A stretch of 64,000 bases of DNA from positions 480,029,396 through 480,093,395 of the forward strand of contig NC_085137.1 of NCBI RefSeq assembly GCF_035046485.1, read 5' to 3'. The translations under genes were made by a program, and so were the position numbers. Below the pieces are notes generated by a model. That model saw only the letters and a program-made list of their open reading frames with translations. It did not search any database and had not been told where the DNA came from. Positions 11,978-24,364 of this stretch are shown in pieces. This DNA comes from Aedes albopictus. Lineage: Eukaryota > Arthropoda > Insecta > Diptera > Culicidae. The stretch's first letter is position 1, and every line of letters starts with the position of its first letter.

Positions 11978-12298
11978 ATGAAATTCATCGTTGCATTCGC
12001 TGCTCTGATTGCCCTGGCTTTGGCCGCCCCTCCAGCTTCGGTCGATGAAAAGAACGCCCAGGTCCTGAAGTACGACAGCGATGTTGCCGCCGATGGATAC
12101 AGCTTCCAGTTCGATACCAGCAACGGAATCCAGCACCAAGAGAAGGCCGAGCTGAAGAAGTTCTCCGATGACGTTGCCGCTCTGGTTGTCCGTGGAGCTT
12201 TCTCCTACACCGGCGCTGACGGTCAGACCTACTCCGTGAACTACGTCGCCGATGAGAACGGATTCCAGCCAGAAGCCGCCCATCTGCCCAAGGCCTAA
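11978..12298 (+). CDS. RR-1 cuticular protein, intronless
   Basis: A 106-residue secreted structural protein expected to bind chitin in the cuticle. Residues 1-16 form a signal peptide (MKFIVAFAALIALALA). The Rebers-Riddiford consensus covers about 79-104: DGQTYSVNYVADENGFQPEA then AHLP, preceded by the acidic LKKF and VVRG segments typical of the RR-1 (soft cuticle) class. The start is chosen at 11978 rather than an upstream ATG at 11888 because the signal peptide begins here and the upstream ATG precedes the initiator. AATAAA lies at 12402-12407. Unlike its two relatives in this window it has no intron after the YSF codons, so intron loss is inferred. Codon use is strongly GC-ending compared with its surroundings, consistent with high expression. 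Confidence 0.95.
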   Translation: MKFIVAFAALIALALAAPPASVDEKNAQVLKYDSDVAADGYSFQFDTSNGIQHQEKAELKKFSDDVAALVVRGAFSYTGADGQTYSVNYVADENGFQPEAAHLPKA

Positions 12299-12401
12299 GG
12301 ATGCAACGAGTTGTCACCACAAGTGCATTGACCCTGTAAATTTATGTAGATAGAAATCCAGCCTCACGAAAAGTGTACAGAATTGTTTCGTAAACCGTTT
12401 G

Positions 12402-12407
12402 AATAAA
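12402..12407 (+). terminator. Poly(A) signal of the 11978 gene
   Basis: AATAAA about 104 bases after the stop codon. Confidence 0.75.
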
Positions 12408-13886
12408 TTGTAACGATGTCATCTGAATTCAATGAGTTTCTGTTTTATCTATTGCATGTAATCAGATTCAATTCATACTGCCAAATTTGCTTAGTCATTC
12501 TCGCCAAGCTTGAAATTATGTCAGCTACTGCAAACGAATATCATAATCAGCCAAATCATAACCCCTTCAAAACTAGTTTTCACCTCAAACCCATCTCTAG
12601 GATGGGGATCCCAGCCCACGAAGGTTATTGACATTGAACTCTAGGAAAGCGACAAAATGCCTGCGCATCCATTCACCATCCTCCACCACCGGGGAGTCGA
12701 ACACTGGTTTGCCATCGTTTGCTTTCCTATTATGCTCCCCAGCAACCTGGCTTCACACTACCGCGTGAGCTGATATGGTCCTACATCAGCAGCACCTCAG
12801 AAGAAATCCGCCAAAGCGCCGCCGGTCATTTCACGCAGCAGCCAATCAACGACGGTCGGTTGGTTTCGGGTGTCGCCTATCGGTTGTGTTTATCTTCGCA
12901 CCGAAGACGGCGAAGGCACAAAAAACACATCAATATCTTCATCTGGCGCGTAGTTCAAGTTCATCTTGTCCGGGTGAACTCACTCCAATAGTCATAAAGG
13001 TAGGGGTTTCTTGGGTGCCATCTCAATAACCATGCGTGGGTCATTTGCGGGTTGTTGGTGACTGAAGCCCATCCATCCAACGAACGATTGATCATGAATA
13101 TTTCACAAAGGTTTCCGAGCTAGACGAACTGGTTTTCTAGGTTGGTCGTAGATTATGAACTAGCATAATTTTACCAGTTTTTCGGAAGATGTGGCTATTT
13201 GGCCCTACAATCAAATTAGCTTTAACAAGTTTGACACCATATTACTATATCCTCAAGCAAGCAGTACCGTATCTTAGATTAGATCAACTTGAGTTAATTT
13301 TAGATCGTAGAAACAGTTCAGCACAGAGATTGCGTTATACAGTTGATTTTCATGAGGCCACGATATTGAACAGCCCAGGTCAGCTAAGTGGAAGGAAGAG
13401 CTATGTATGCGCGGTGCGTAGATCCGTAGATTTTTCAGAAAACGTTACGTCCTATATGTATCCACTGTTGGACTTCTTTTGTTGGGTAGACTGAATAGTT
13501 TTGATCTCCACGTGTTTTCCTGGATTCTATAAGAGTTTCAACATGTTAATTTCAATAACATTTATTTCTGTAGTTCAGAGTGTCTAAAACTTAAAAAATA
13601 AACAGCAAACCAGAAATTATCAGAGCACTTTCGTGTAAATCAGATGACGGCTGTTTTAAGCGATCAAACAAGCAATGTCTTATACTTCGTTCAGCTTATA
13701 AGACGTAACGTATTCTGTTTAATTCACTGAGTAAGTGATTGAATTGGATCTTAGAAGTATACAGCAGCATTAGCTTAATGTTTGAATGCACCAATATATG
13801 GAATCGAAGGAAATCTTATCATTTCACGCGTCATATGGATAAATTGTAGGTATATGGAAAGTTGTTATAGATTATTAACGCTAGTA
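12408..13886. other. Intergenic, no gene seen
   Basis: 12640-13000 is relatively GC-rich with overlapping frames on one strand, but none has a recognisable domain, signal peptide or promoter. The remainder is AT-rich. It may hold regulatory DNA for the cuticle gene, but nothing specific can be shown. Confidence 0.4.
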
Positions 13887-13964
13887 GGATGTTGGGGTCA
13901 ATATGACCCAGACAGGCACTCTGAACTTGCACTACGCCATCGTGATGCAAAAATCCTAACATCC
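13887..13964. mobile_element. 78-bp mini-MITE, copy 1
   Basis: Starts GGATGTTGGGGTCAATATGA and ends CTAACATCC. Preceded by TA and followed by TG (a decayed TA). The copy at 26568-26645 has the same ends, the same length of 78 bp and intact TA on both sides. Confidence 0.65.
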
Positions 13965-15087
13965 TGAGGAAAGCTTTTTGTTCCCAAGGAGAATGCTCAA
14001 GTAAAATTCCTCTCTTTTTCCATAAATATTTTTGACATTCGTTTAACAGCATTTTAATGAAACGATGCTGTAAGAAGGATGTGAAGAATAAAAAAATACA
14101 GCGGTTTCTAGATGAATTGTTCTAATTCTTTGGCGTTTTGTGGCCTTGTTGTTTACATTTGGGACTCAATTTGATTTTGATAGGAATCATAAGAATGGAA
14201 GATCCTTTTAAATGCTTATTTTGCCCCATATGCCCCAGCAACTTTCGGATATTCACAGTTTTTCCCAATTATGAATGGATTTTTAATGTTACTGACTTGA
14301 AGTTGATTTGTTTGGCATAAACAAAAAGCGCTAGATATTTTATCACCAGAATCATCTTGGGGAGTTGTCTAATTTGCCCCATTTTGCCCTATTTTCATGA
14401 AAACTGCTGGATAATAACATATTTTGTATGGTTTTGTAGTGTCGCTGGATGCAAAACATGAAGCCCTGGATCATTTTTGATATATACAAATGCGATTTAT
14501 CGTTTAATACTACAATCATTCTCGGTATAAATAGCTGTCCATTTCACCCCCATATGCCCTGATTTTTGTCATGTAATGAATAAATCAAAGCACCCTGATT
14601 TTTTGTCAAGTAATGAATAAATGAATTTCCCTTATTAGCATTGGTACCGAAACCAATGTTATCAAAAAGACATATATATAATTTCAGCTTCTGATGGGTA
14701 ATTAACCCGATCAGAAAGGCATAACAAAATTATAACCGATTGAGTTATTTATTTCAAAGATTTTTCATAACAGAATGAGTTATAAAATTCGCCGGTTAGG
14801 TGTTAAAATAACAAAAAATATAACTGAAATTGCTCTAGCCATAACATAATCATAACAGGTGTTGATACAATATTAACAAATTTATAACAACGTGAGATAT
14901 AATAAATATTGGAATGATCAAAAAATTATAACACATGTTGTTATAAATTTGATATAAATATATTGGGTAAAAATTTAGTTGGGTAAAATTTAACTCCTTT
15001 TTGGGTAATTTTTATTAAGAGTGTTATTTATTTTTAGCAAAACATTTTTTGTATAAAAAACTTGCTCCACGTAGTATATAAAAAACC

Positions 15088-15172
15088 CTCACCCAGACGG
15101 GAATCGAACCAAGGACGCCAGCCTTCAATTGCAATCCGGCGCCTTTATCAATGAGGCCATTGCAGCACTTGA
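15088..15172 (-). repeat. tRNA-like pol III box pair (SINE head or pseudo-tRNA)
   Basis: On the minus strand, TGGCCTCATTGATAAAGG (A-box-like) is followed by GGTTCGATTCCCGTCTGGG (B-box). The cloverleaf is not convincing and there is no discriminator or terminator arrangement that would support a functional tRNA. It is most likely tRNA-derived repeat sequence. Confidence 0.4.
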
Positions 15173-16098
15173 AGTGAGGGGCGGTATATGATCAAGTGGT
15201 TCTTCGTTTTGGCGGCAGGTCTATAAATAGACTCATTTGTCCAATGTACAGGGGAGAGAAAATATGACGTCACATAAAAGTGTTGTTGATACAATTGATC
15301 CCAATTACGTCATCTTAGGATATAATAACAAAAGTGGGTACAATTTAGTTATAATTGTAACTCAAGAATTTGCTCTGCATTTTGGCATGCTTTATCTCAT
15401 GATTCAGACAAGAAATAAACGTCGCATTTTCATCGAAGTTGTAGAGATAGTTAATGGCTCTTAAACAGTGAACAGAGTGGTATACAATTTCACCTTCTCT
15501 TGGTGCTAGCGAACATTTTGGCATATGTTATTAAATAATTATCTAATGCTCCTCACTCACTATCAAGGAAGTTTTTGCCTGTGGCAAAGTTATGTAGTAG
15601 TCTTGTGGTTGGAAATTTCACCGCTTCGTGGCGTTAGCACTTCTGGCGAAATGCACTTCTGGAGATTGTCAGATTTAGATGGCTTGTGAAATAAAAAATT
15701 AAATTTTTAATGCACATTTTTAACATTACATGGTACAACAATTGACATACTAAAGCAATTCTGTGACGTTCGCTTTGCATCGTGATGTCATATAATGTTT
15801 TTATTTTCAGCAAAAAATAGTTTAAACAAGAAATTCCCCCACTAGTCGAAAGCACCCGGCGTTTGCTCAAAATGCATGACGATGTCCATCAACATTTCGG
15901 TAAAAAAGAAATAGCCTTCTGCTATTGATTGATTTTTAAAAAGCTTTTAACAGAGTTTCTCATTTTGAACTACTGCACAGATTATAACACCTATTTGATT
16001 TCAGTTGAGATTGTGTTTCATTGAGTAAATCCTTTTTGAATAACCGCTTTCAAATTCAGGAAGTTAAAGGAAATCATTGAAGCCCGATCGGTATTCTT

Positions 16099-16227
16099 TC
16101 GGGAGTGCCACAAGAATCGGTTTCAGGACCATTGATGTTAGCCTTATTTATCAACGGCCTTCCATCATCCTTGAAAGTATGTAATATCCACATGTTTTCG
16201 GATAATACGAAGCTGTATTTCTACTGA
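16099..16227 (+). pseudogene. Non-LTR (Jockey/CR1-type) reverse transcriptase remnant
   Basis: Translates to SGVPQESVSGPLMLALFING, then LPSSLK, then HMFSDNTKLYFY and a stop. This matches the RT segment that normally reads GVPQGSVLGPLLF...FINDLP...FADD. The catalytic FADD is FSDN here, and only about 42 codons survive. It is a dead fragment carried inside the 14706-18048 element. Confidence 0.75.
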
Positions 16228-16260
16228 ATTAATATGGACGTTAATTGCATGGCAATGAAA

Positions 16261-16331
16261 CGTTGATTGATTGATTTATCTGTATTTGAGAGACTTTCAG
16301 CCCTTGGCTGGTTCGTTTCTCTAGGCAATGA
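16261..16331 (-). repeat. LINE/SINE 3'-tail-like repeat
   Basis: GATTGATTGATTTATC followed by GAGAGACTTTCAGCCCTTGG. The inverse form, CCAAGGGCTGAAAGTCTCTT then AAATCAATCAATCAA, occurs at 18950-18998, so this is a dispersed short repeat with a (TCAA)n tail. Confidence 0.5.
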
Positions 16332-18944
16332 AACGTGACTAACGGCATGACGTGACGAAATTAGATATAAATTTCAAAGCTCCACAAATAATTTGTTATC
16401 AATCAATTCTTCAAAAAAAAAAAAAAACTAAGGTGATTTTAATTTGCAGACGACTAATTGATCCAGTTGTTCAATAACAAAAAACGATCAAAAATCTGAC
16501 TATACATGTCAATGCACTAAGAGCCAGAATCGCAATCTAGCGGGACTAAATTAATTACTCCAAAACAAAGCATTTCCGACACATGGTGTCTTCGACAAAG
16601 TTGTTTGACATCAGCAGGGGCATCTATTGCTAAGAACGCAGTTGTTCGCAACTCGTCCGCATAGGTGGCGCCACCATCTAACTTCTTTGTTTTACGTCTT
16701 AGAGACTTGGTGTCTTCGGCAAAGTTGTTCATTTTGGCAAAATAAACAACTCTTTCTCAGACGTCAAAATTCCATAGCCTACTGTTTTCGAGTTATTTAA
16801 ACAATAAAAACGAATCAATGAAAAAACAGTTTTTAAGCTTATTTTGACATTTCTACTAGAAACCATGTGAGTTGAGATTTTTTCCTAATGCATATGTGTC
16901 AAACCAATCACATTGTACGGGAATATGTTGAATATTATCATAAAAAAATTAAAAATAATAATACAAATTCGAAAAAATAGTGTGAATTTTAAGCCTTAAA
17001 TCTCACAAAGCGCAAAAAATCGCAACTTAAAATTTTCAGCAAATACGAAGCAATACTAGGCAAACATACTGCCAAAAAATTTGGAGAGGTATTTTTTGGT
17101 GTTTTTGAGATAAAAGCTTTTTAGTAATAGTATAAATATAAGTAGTGCCATCATGTAATTCTTTATTGTTACACTTTAGAGAGTTTATGTCTTCGAAAAA
17201 GTTGTTCATTTTGACTAACTAACTAAACAACTCTTTCTTAAACGTCAAAATCCCATGGCCTACTGTTTCCGAATTATTGTATATAAACTAGATTATATTG
17301 ATAAAACATGACAATAAAACACATTTTGATGCAATAGTATGAACTGTTTTTTATTGTTTTTACTTTTACGATACAGCTTGACAGCTATTATAAGTGACTG
17401 CTCCCACCCGGCGGCTGCAAAACCAGTTTTAGCCAAGGTGCACATCGTGTACAAACCATACGTGCGTGGTCTGGCGCGATCTGATGCTGCGCGTTTTGAA
17501 CGCAGCTGGTTGAGAATCCAACATAAGACAATATATATCTATGATTCAAATATGTAAAAAATACTACATTAGTTTATTTAAGGTTTGATTTGTGTTAGTG
17601 AATTTGAACCTAGATAATCAAGAAATCGATTGTGAACTCCTAATAATGGATAACCCTCAATCTACAAGTATGTAAATAAATAAATCAAACGTATAACCTG
17701 AACTTTCTTAAGGGTCTGGATCATGATACAAACTTGTCAAAAATACTGTATTTTACAAGCACAGTAGCACCACACAGCGGCGTAACTGCGTTCCAAACAC
17801 CACCAGTGAAATGTTCATTTGAAATAAACTGCATTTTGAAAACTATAACTGAGTTTGTTATAATGTTCATATAAAGATGATCAAAATGACTTTATTTGTA
17901 TTATAACTGACCTTGTTATAATTCTGATATAATTAAATCAGGTTTTCAAATCATTTTTGTCAAATATATCTAAATATAACAAACGTTGATATATCTAACA
18001 ACCGTTGATATAATTTTGTTACATTTTTGTTATGCCTTTCTGATCGGGAAGGGCATAATAAGCATTTTATAAAAAATGTCGAATATGCGCTCAACTAATT
18101 AAGTAGGGCGTCTCAAAGCACCAAATTATATATATTTAAGATGCCTCATTTAATCAGTTGTGTGCATATTTGCCACAAATTAAGAAAAGGGTTAATGCTT
18201 ATTACATCCTGCATTCCCCACCAAAGTCATATGTTTTAACTGTCCTTTTGATTACATTGGTTTCAGTAACAAAAGTCCATCAATTCGGACATAAGCAAAT
18301 GGGGGAAGTCAATTCATTCATGAGGCAACAACAAATCAGGGCAAATTGGGGTAAAATGGACAGCTATTTGTACCCTCCCGTAAATGATTCTAAACCTTAT
18401 CGATAAACCGTATTTGTATATATATAAAAAATGATCTAGGACTTCATGTATTGCAACCAATGACATTACAAAACAATAGAAAAAATGTTATCATTCATCA
18501 GTTTTAGGGGCATGTAGGGCAAAATAGGGAAAATATCTTTCATTTCGCATGATAGTTGTTAGTAGAGGGTCTTGTTTCCCGGACTGAAAAAAATCCCGGG
18601 ATTCGGGATTTTTATTTTCCAAATCCCGGGATTTCCCGGGATCCCGGGAAAAATCAAAATTTTCCTAAAAACGATGAAAAAAGTAATGGAGTGATTTTTA
18701 AAACACTTTTAATCAAATTCGATCAACCAATAATTATTATATTCGAAATAAAATACATACTTCATTACATTTGATTGTATAAAGGCAGTTGGAGACATTC
18801 AAAGATATTTTAAAAATTTCCAAATAAAGTACTCATCTTCTTCCGGAGTAGGTCAACTTGGGCTATTATTCTGCCATATTGATCCGATCGAAGCTTTTGA
18901 CAGAGCTTGATGATATTTCCATAAAAATCCCTTATAATTTAGCC

Positions 18945-18998
18945 AAGGGCTGAAAGTCTCTTAAATAAAGACAAATCAATCAATCAACCTTATAATTT
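18945..18998 (+). repeat. Dispersed repeat with (TCAA)n tail
   Basis: Inverse counterpart of 16261-16331: GGGCTGAAAGTCTCTTAAAT then CAATCAATCAA. It lies inside the hAT element. Confidence 0.45.
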
Positions 18999-20139
18999 AC
19001 CCTGATACGTGAATGAGGTCTGCGTGGAATTCCAAGAAAACTACATTTACATTCCTAAAGGAATTATTGAATGAAAATTTAAAATAAAAATTTCTGCAGC
19101 AATTATTAAATGAGCTCATGGGGTCTATTAAGTTATTTTTGGAAACAAATTATATATTTTTATGACGAAGTTTGGTTGGAGAAAGATTAGAATGGTGATT
19201 TGAAAATTTCAAACGGCAATTTCGTAAGACTTTTTTATCAACATTTTGTTTTTTCTTCACGAAAATGTGTGAAGCAATTCAACAATAATTGGAAACAAAT
19301 TCATGTTAAAATTTCGGAATTCCGATTAGATTTATCGAAAAAACTGTGAAAAAAAAAACCAGAGTAATTCAAGGCAGACCCTCTCCTCAACAAACTTTTA
19401 ATAAAATTTATATAAATATCTTCAAAAATCGAAAAAAAATGTCTTTCCAACATTTCTATCCTGAAACTGCATTGATCATTTTTTCGATTTATTTCCCAAG
19501 ATTACAACCTTTAGAAATTTCTTCAGATGTTTTTTTTTCAACAGTTTCCACATTTTTATTATTCCTATAACATTATATTTTTCGACTTTATTGCACAATT
19601 CGCTGTATTTTTTTTTTTTGCAATTCAATATTTTATGTTTCTCTAAGATGCTCTAAAACTTCAGCCAAAAAAAAAATCTGGCCTGCTTGCCAGGCTGAGC
19701 TTTTACCTTCGAAGAAATTTCTGCAGAAATTTCGTCAAAATTATTACTTGAATTATCTTTCGCGATTCTTGCTCTGAATATGCAAATGAGTTCAGCAGGA
19801 AATTTCACCTAGGCTTAAGAAGAAAATGTCTCAACGAGTTTCATCGGAAATATGTTAACGAAATCGTCCTAAAATATTCCATGGATTATCAAAGTCCCAC
19901 AGAAGTTGGGAATTATTTATCCGTTTGCCTCTGAAAATTATGCGAATTTTCCTCATAATTTAATGTGTCCAGCAATTGCTCAGGGCAGTAGAATATTATA
20001 TAACAATAGATGATGATTAACCTGGGCTTGTTAGGGGAATATCTGTAAATAAAAGAAAATCGGGTTAAGTACGGTTCCTTTGAATTCCACTAAGAATTTG
20101 CATCCTTTGACAGATACGTATTTCGACCTCAACTGTAAG

Positions 20140-20206
20140 GTCGTCTTCAGTGTCTTGTACTTGACTCGACTTCGAGTCGAGTCAAGTACAAGACACTGAA
20201 GACGAC
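20140..20206. repeat. Perfect 31-bp stem with 5-base loop
   Basis: GTCGTCTTCAGTGTCTTG... pairs with ...CAAGACACTGAAGACGAC without mismatch across 31 bases, loop TTCGA. Preceded by ATACGTATTTCGACCTCAAC, which reads like the tail of a larger repeat. Confidence 0.85.
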
Positions 20207-20412
20207 AATAGATATTTTTTTTAAAGAAAACTTTGCAGAAGTTGGAAAAAAAATGTATTTAATATCTGCTACTTTAAATGTTGAACATGGACATCAATTT
20301 AAGAAATACTACCAGGACAACCTAGTGATAGCTTGAAATAACTAATTTTATTCCGCATTCCGATATTCTGCTTGTTGTTCCGTTTTAGTATAATCTAAAT
20401 GTAACGCTACAT

Positions 20413-20616
20413 CAGTGGCGTCGCGTAACCTCACTTTTTACCTGTGCACCGACCTTAAAACTTGCAATTGCAGAGGATTTATGATCAAAATCGAAAAAGA
20501 AATGAGTGAAAGCAGCTACTCTCGTCATTTTCTAATTATTACAAGCAAATTTGTTCAAAAAATTCAAGAATTTATACTTGGTGCACAGGTAAAAGTGAGG
20601 TTACGCGACGCCACTG
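20413..20616. mobile_element. 204-bp hAT MITE nested in the hAT element
   Basis: Ends CAGTGGCGTCGCGTAACCTC and its inverse ending GCGACGCCACTG, with a perfect 8-bp duplication CGCTACAT (20405-20412, 20617-20624). Non-coding. Confidence 0.92.
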
Positions 20617-21499
20617 CGCTACATAATTGAAAAATGAATGACATAAACTCTGCTAAAAAACCTTTAAATAATCAGAAGGAATTTCATCCAAAACTTGAAA
20701 TAAAGTAAAGTATACCTGCCAGATAGCGCAGAATTTAATGGAAAAAGGCAACATTGATAAAAAAGATTTCAAATAAAAAGTTAGGTTTTTGTAGAACAAG
20801 TTATTCCTAATTTTTAATTTTCGGGAAATCCCGGGAATTTCGAAAATATATCCCGGGATTCGGGATTTTTCAGATCCCGGGATATCCCGGGATTTTTGTC
20901 CCGGGAAATCCCGGACAAGACCCTCTAGTTGTTAGCTTCCAATTGCACCTAATACTAATTTTAACGTTCCATTACAGTATCTGTTTTATATAAATACATT
21001 ATGAATCTCATTTTTATATGATAATAGGGCAAAATGGGGCAAATTGGACAACTCCCAGAGATGGTCCTGGTGATAACAGATCTAGCGCTTTTAATTCAAT
21101 TCAAATCAGTATCATTAAAAATCCATTCATAATCATGTAAAATTCACAATTTCCAGCAGTTGTTGGGGCATATGGGGCAAAATAGGCATTTAAAAGGGTC
21201 TTTCATATATGTTTATGATTTCTATTAACCTCTAATTACACCTGCAGCTATTCCCGACTAGAAAATTAACACCTATGTGCCTGAGCCTCATTTTGCACCC
21301 AATCTAAAAACTTTAAAAATCTGATTCTCAGCCGTATCTCAACGAAAGTTAATGAAATTTTGACAGTTGATCACAAAATCCTTCAAGTTTATGTAACCGG
21401 GATCATGGTTCAGGATTTTTTCGTTGTTCCGGATTTATGGCCGGGGGTACTGGGGTAACCTTCTTATCAGACAGAGGTGCAACTTATAATTTGCCTTCG

Positions 21500-22464
21500 A
21501 AAACTAGCTTGCGGCATATTAAACTTCATGATTTTGCAAAACAAGAGTATTGGACCATGTTTCTAGAGGTTTCGGACACACTGGCCATTTATCCGGATGT
21601 TCCGGACCCAGGTGCCCCCAGGGAAGTGGCCACTTACTGACCGGTTCTTAAACCTAGCTTGCGGCATATCGAACTTTAAGATTTTGCAAAACAAGAGCAT
21701 TGGGCCATGTCTCTTGAGATTTCGGATACACTGGCCACTTCTTCGGATGTTCCGGAAACCTGGAGTTCCAGGGAAGTGGCCACTTTCTGATCGGTGCTGA
21801 TACCTAGCTTGCGACATATCAAACTTCATGATTTTGCAAAACAATAGTATTGGACCATGTTTCCAGAAATTTCGGATCACTTCTCCGGATGTTCCGGAAA
21901 CCTAGTGCCCCTAGGGATGTGGCCACTTTCTGACCGGTTCTGAAACCTAGCTTGCGACATATCAAACTTTATGATTTTGCAAATCAAGTGTATTGGGCCA
22001 TGTTTTGCAAAATTATGAAGTTTGATATGTCGCAAGCTAGGTTTCAGAACCGGTCAGAAAGTGGCCACATTCCTGGGGGCACCAGGTTTCCGGAACATCC
22101 GGAGAAGTGGTCACTGTATCCGAACATGAAACATGGTCCAACATTCTTGTTTTGCAAAATAATGAAACTTGATATGTCGCAAGCTAGGTTTCAGAACCGG
22201 TCAGAAAGTGGCCACTTTCGTGGAGCCCCAAGTTCCGGAACATCCGGAAAAGTGGCCAGTGTATCCGAAATCTCTAGAAACATGGCCCAATACACATGTT
22301 TTGTAAAATCATAAAATTTGATATGTCGCAAGCTAGGTTTCAGAACCGGAAAGTGAATGGCCACATCCCTGGGGGCACCAGGTTTCCGGAACATCCGGTG
22401 AAGTGCCAGTATATCCAAAATCTCTAGAAACATGGCGCAGTACTCTTGATTTACAAAATCATGT
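21500..22464. repeat. Inverted array of about 145-150-bp satellite units
   Basis: Units carry ATATGTCGCAAGCTAGGTTT, CAGAACCGGTCAGAAAGTGG and TTTCCGGAACATCCGG. Measured spacing between successive CCGGAACATCCGG motifs is about 145 and 151 bp. Units run on the minus strand to about 21995, then switch to the plus strand. The array continues at 25372-25850 beyond an insertion. Confidence 0.85.
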
Positions 22465-22625
22465 ACAGGTCGGACTCGATTATCCGGAGTATTGATTTTT
22501 ATTTCACTCCGGATAATCGAATTCTCCGGATAATCGAATCACGAAAAAATATTAAATTTTAATTTTAAAAGTATATGTTTTTGTTATTTCATGTGCATGA
22601 AACTGTGACGTAGTCAGAAATTTAA

Positions 22626-22785
22626 ATTAGGGGACGTCCATAAATTACGTAACTCATTTTTCTTTCCTCCTAGCCATACTGCTTTAATGAGACCCCTGAA
22701 GTTTTCGTATTGGTCATCACACAATGTTGAATTCCTCTTCTCCTCGTAAAGCGTGACGTAAGTTATAGGCGTTCCTTTAGAATAT
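22626..22785. mobile_element. Short MITE-like segment
   Basis: GGGGACGTCCATAAATTACG on the left and GCGTGACGTAAGTTATAGGC on the right are imperfect inverted repeats resembling those of the elements at 27183, 56387 and 61436. Borders are uncertain. Confidence 0.35.
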
Positions 22786-22990
22786 TGTATACAGTGGGAC
22801 CTTGATTGTATTTTAGGCTGACAAAATCGACATAGTTTTTTTTGTGAATTTTGAACTCCATAAAAAGGTTCTGATTCTATCAAAGGAAACAATACAGTTA
22901 AAGGTGAATTGTGAAGGGATGTGGTTTATGTTAATGTTTGTCAGTTTTGATGAACGAGAAAAAAATGTAATGAATAGAGCTGTAGTTAAA

Positions 22991-23368
22991 GATGGGAACA
23001 CTCACTTGCAAAGATTTACACTCACTTGGTATTTTCTCAGCTCAGAAGCGAGCAATCAAGAAACGATGTATGGACGACTTTTGCCTTATGGTTTTGTCTT
23101 AAAGTTTGCCGAATAGAGTAGGGGTCGCACACGCATATTGAAGTCGTGAGGGAGCTGTAAATATAAATTACACTCACCTCGTGGAGAGTCGCTTTCACAG
23201 CTCTGCTATGACTTTGGTATGCGTGGGCGACTTTTACTCTATTCCGCAAAGTTTTAGACAAAACCACAAGGCAAAAGTCATCCATACATCGTTTTTTGAT
23301 TGCACGCTTCTGAGCTGAGAAAATAGCCAGTGAGTGTAACTTTTTGCAAGTGAGTGTTCCCATCCCTG
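22991..23368. mobile_element. About 380-bp palindromic MITE
   Basis: GATGGGAACACTCACTTGCA and its inverse bound arms that include CAGCTCAGAAGCG and GTATGGACGACTTTTGCCTT. The right end reads CAGGGATGGGAACAC when inverted, a hAT-like start, but the left end has diverged and no clean 8-bp duplication is visible. Confidence 0.6.
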
Positions 23369-23819
23369 AGTATTAGAAATGTACTTTTGCTATTTATAGC
23401 GGAACAATTTTATCTTCTAATTTTTGTTGGCATGATATGCCTACTGCAACACAGTCTTCTCGGAGCTTATAATAATTGGCTTCTTCAACGATGTTGAGAT
23501 AATTCGATATTCTGAATCTGCACGTCAAACAGAGCCAAAATTCAAAATCAATACATTTTTATGAGTGAGGTGGAACAGGTGTAGACAGCTTGAATCATAA
23601 TTCATAATTGAGCGGCAAATAAAAATAAACATCACAAAAAACATTTTCCATTTCAGATCAACGAGTGGATCCGTTTTCGTTGCCTTTCCGGGTTATATTA
23701 CAAAGTATTCTAACCCAGAGCTTCTGCGCTAAGTCTATGATACACACGTAGTACTGAGAGCGATGATGTCAGTTTTGCAAAAACACGCTTAATACAAAAA
23801 CGATCACAATCTCGCTAAA

Positions 23820-24000
23820 GGAATCCTTGTAGAAATCTTTAAAAGAATTCCTTGATTTGCCCCTGGAAAAATCACTGGGACTGGAGGAATCTTTAGAGAA
23901 GTTTGAAAGAAGTTTCTGAATCACTACGAGAATTACAGTAATTCATAGAAGGTTTCTGTAAAAATTTCTTGAAAAATCCCCAGAGGAATCCATGGACAAC
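23820..24000. repeat. Degenerate GGAATTCCT-type periodic repeat
   Basis: Loosely repeated words such as GAATCCTTGTAGAAATC, GGAATCTTTAGAG and AATCCCCAGAGG. Similar tracts are at 24365-24910, 49885-50200, 51080-51262, 55525-56160, 59075-59195 and 61620-62080. Confidence 0.55.
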
Positions 24001-24195
24001 ATCCTGAAGGTCTATACCTAAGCAGGAAAGAATTAGATATCATACCAAGACAAGGTATTGATTCATCGACAAAAATACCTCAACGAGTTATTGGTTTGGT
24101 ATTGAGGGCTGCTTGAGGTTCTATTGAATTATAGAACAAGCACCATTTATTGATTTAGGTTTTGCATATCTCAGTTTAATATTCTACACCTATTC

Positions 24196-24362
24196 CCCAA
24201 GCAACACACATGTTATAATAGAGTTACGACAGCGCAAGTTTTGGTTGCATAGAAGTTTATTTTACGTAATTTTAACATTGTGTTTAAATAACGTAAAATA
24301 AACTTCTATACAACCAAAACTTGCGCTGTCGTAACTTTTATATAACATGTGTGTTGCTTGGG
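24196..24362. mobile_element. 167-bp near-perfect palindrome, CCCAAGCAAC ends, 2-bp TC duplication
   Basis: CCCAAGCAACACACATGTTA and its inverse, with TC on both sides (24194-24195, 24363-24364). The arms include ACGACAGCGCAAGTTTTGGT and are almost identical up to a centre near 24279. Degenerate GGAATTCCT repeats border it on the right. Confidence 0.8.
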
Positions 24363-24364
24363 TC

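Larger units (their letters stand above)
14706..18048. mobile_element. 3.34-kb element, CCCGATCAGAAAGG termini, 2-bp AA duplication
   Basis: The left terminus CCCGATCAGAAAGGCATAAC is repeated inverted at the right end (GTTATGCCTTTCTGATCGGG). AA lies on both sides (14704-14705, 18049-18050), against the uninterrupted GATTGAGGGCAT context in the intact foldback copy. The outer 250-300 bp at each end are dense in ATAAC/GTTATA words. The interior holds a pol III-like box pair, a LINE RT remnant and degenerate repeats, so it has itself collected insertions. There is no transposase frame. Confidence 0.75.
18563..20927. mobile_element. 2.37-kb hAT element, non-autonomous, 8-bp duplication
   Basis: Terminal repeats TAGAGGGTCTTG and CAAGACCCTCTA are flanked by a perfect 8-bp duplication GTTGTTAG (18555-18562, 20928-20935). 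Subterminal regions are packed with CCCGGGAT/ATCCCGGG words in both arms. No transposase frame remains. A smaller hAT MITE at 20413-20616 and a 31-bp perfect hairpin at 20140 lie inside. Confidence 0.88.

Noticed and set aside
12719..13029. Overlapping 84-90-codon frames after the first cuticle gene
   Set aside because: Arginine/serine-rich, no homology recognised, no promoter or poly(A) signal; GC-rich spacer is the simpler reading.
15088..15172. tRNA gene on the minus strand
   Set aside because: Box text is present but the acceptor and anticodon stems do not pair convincingly.
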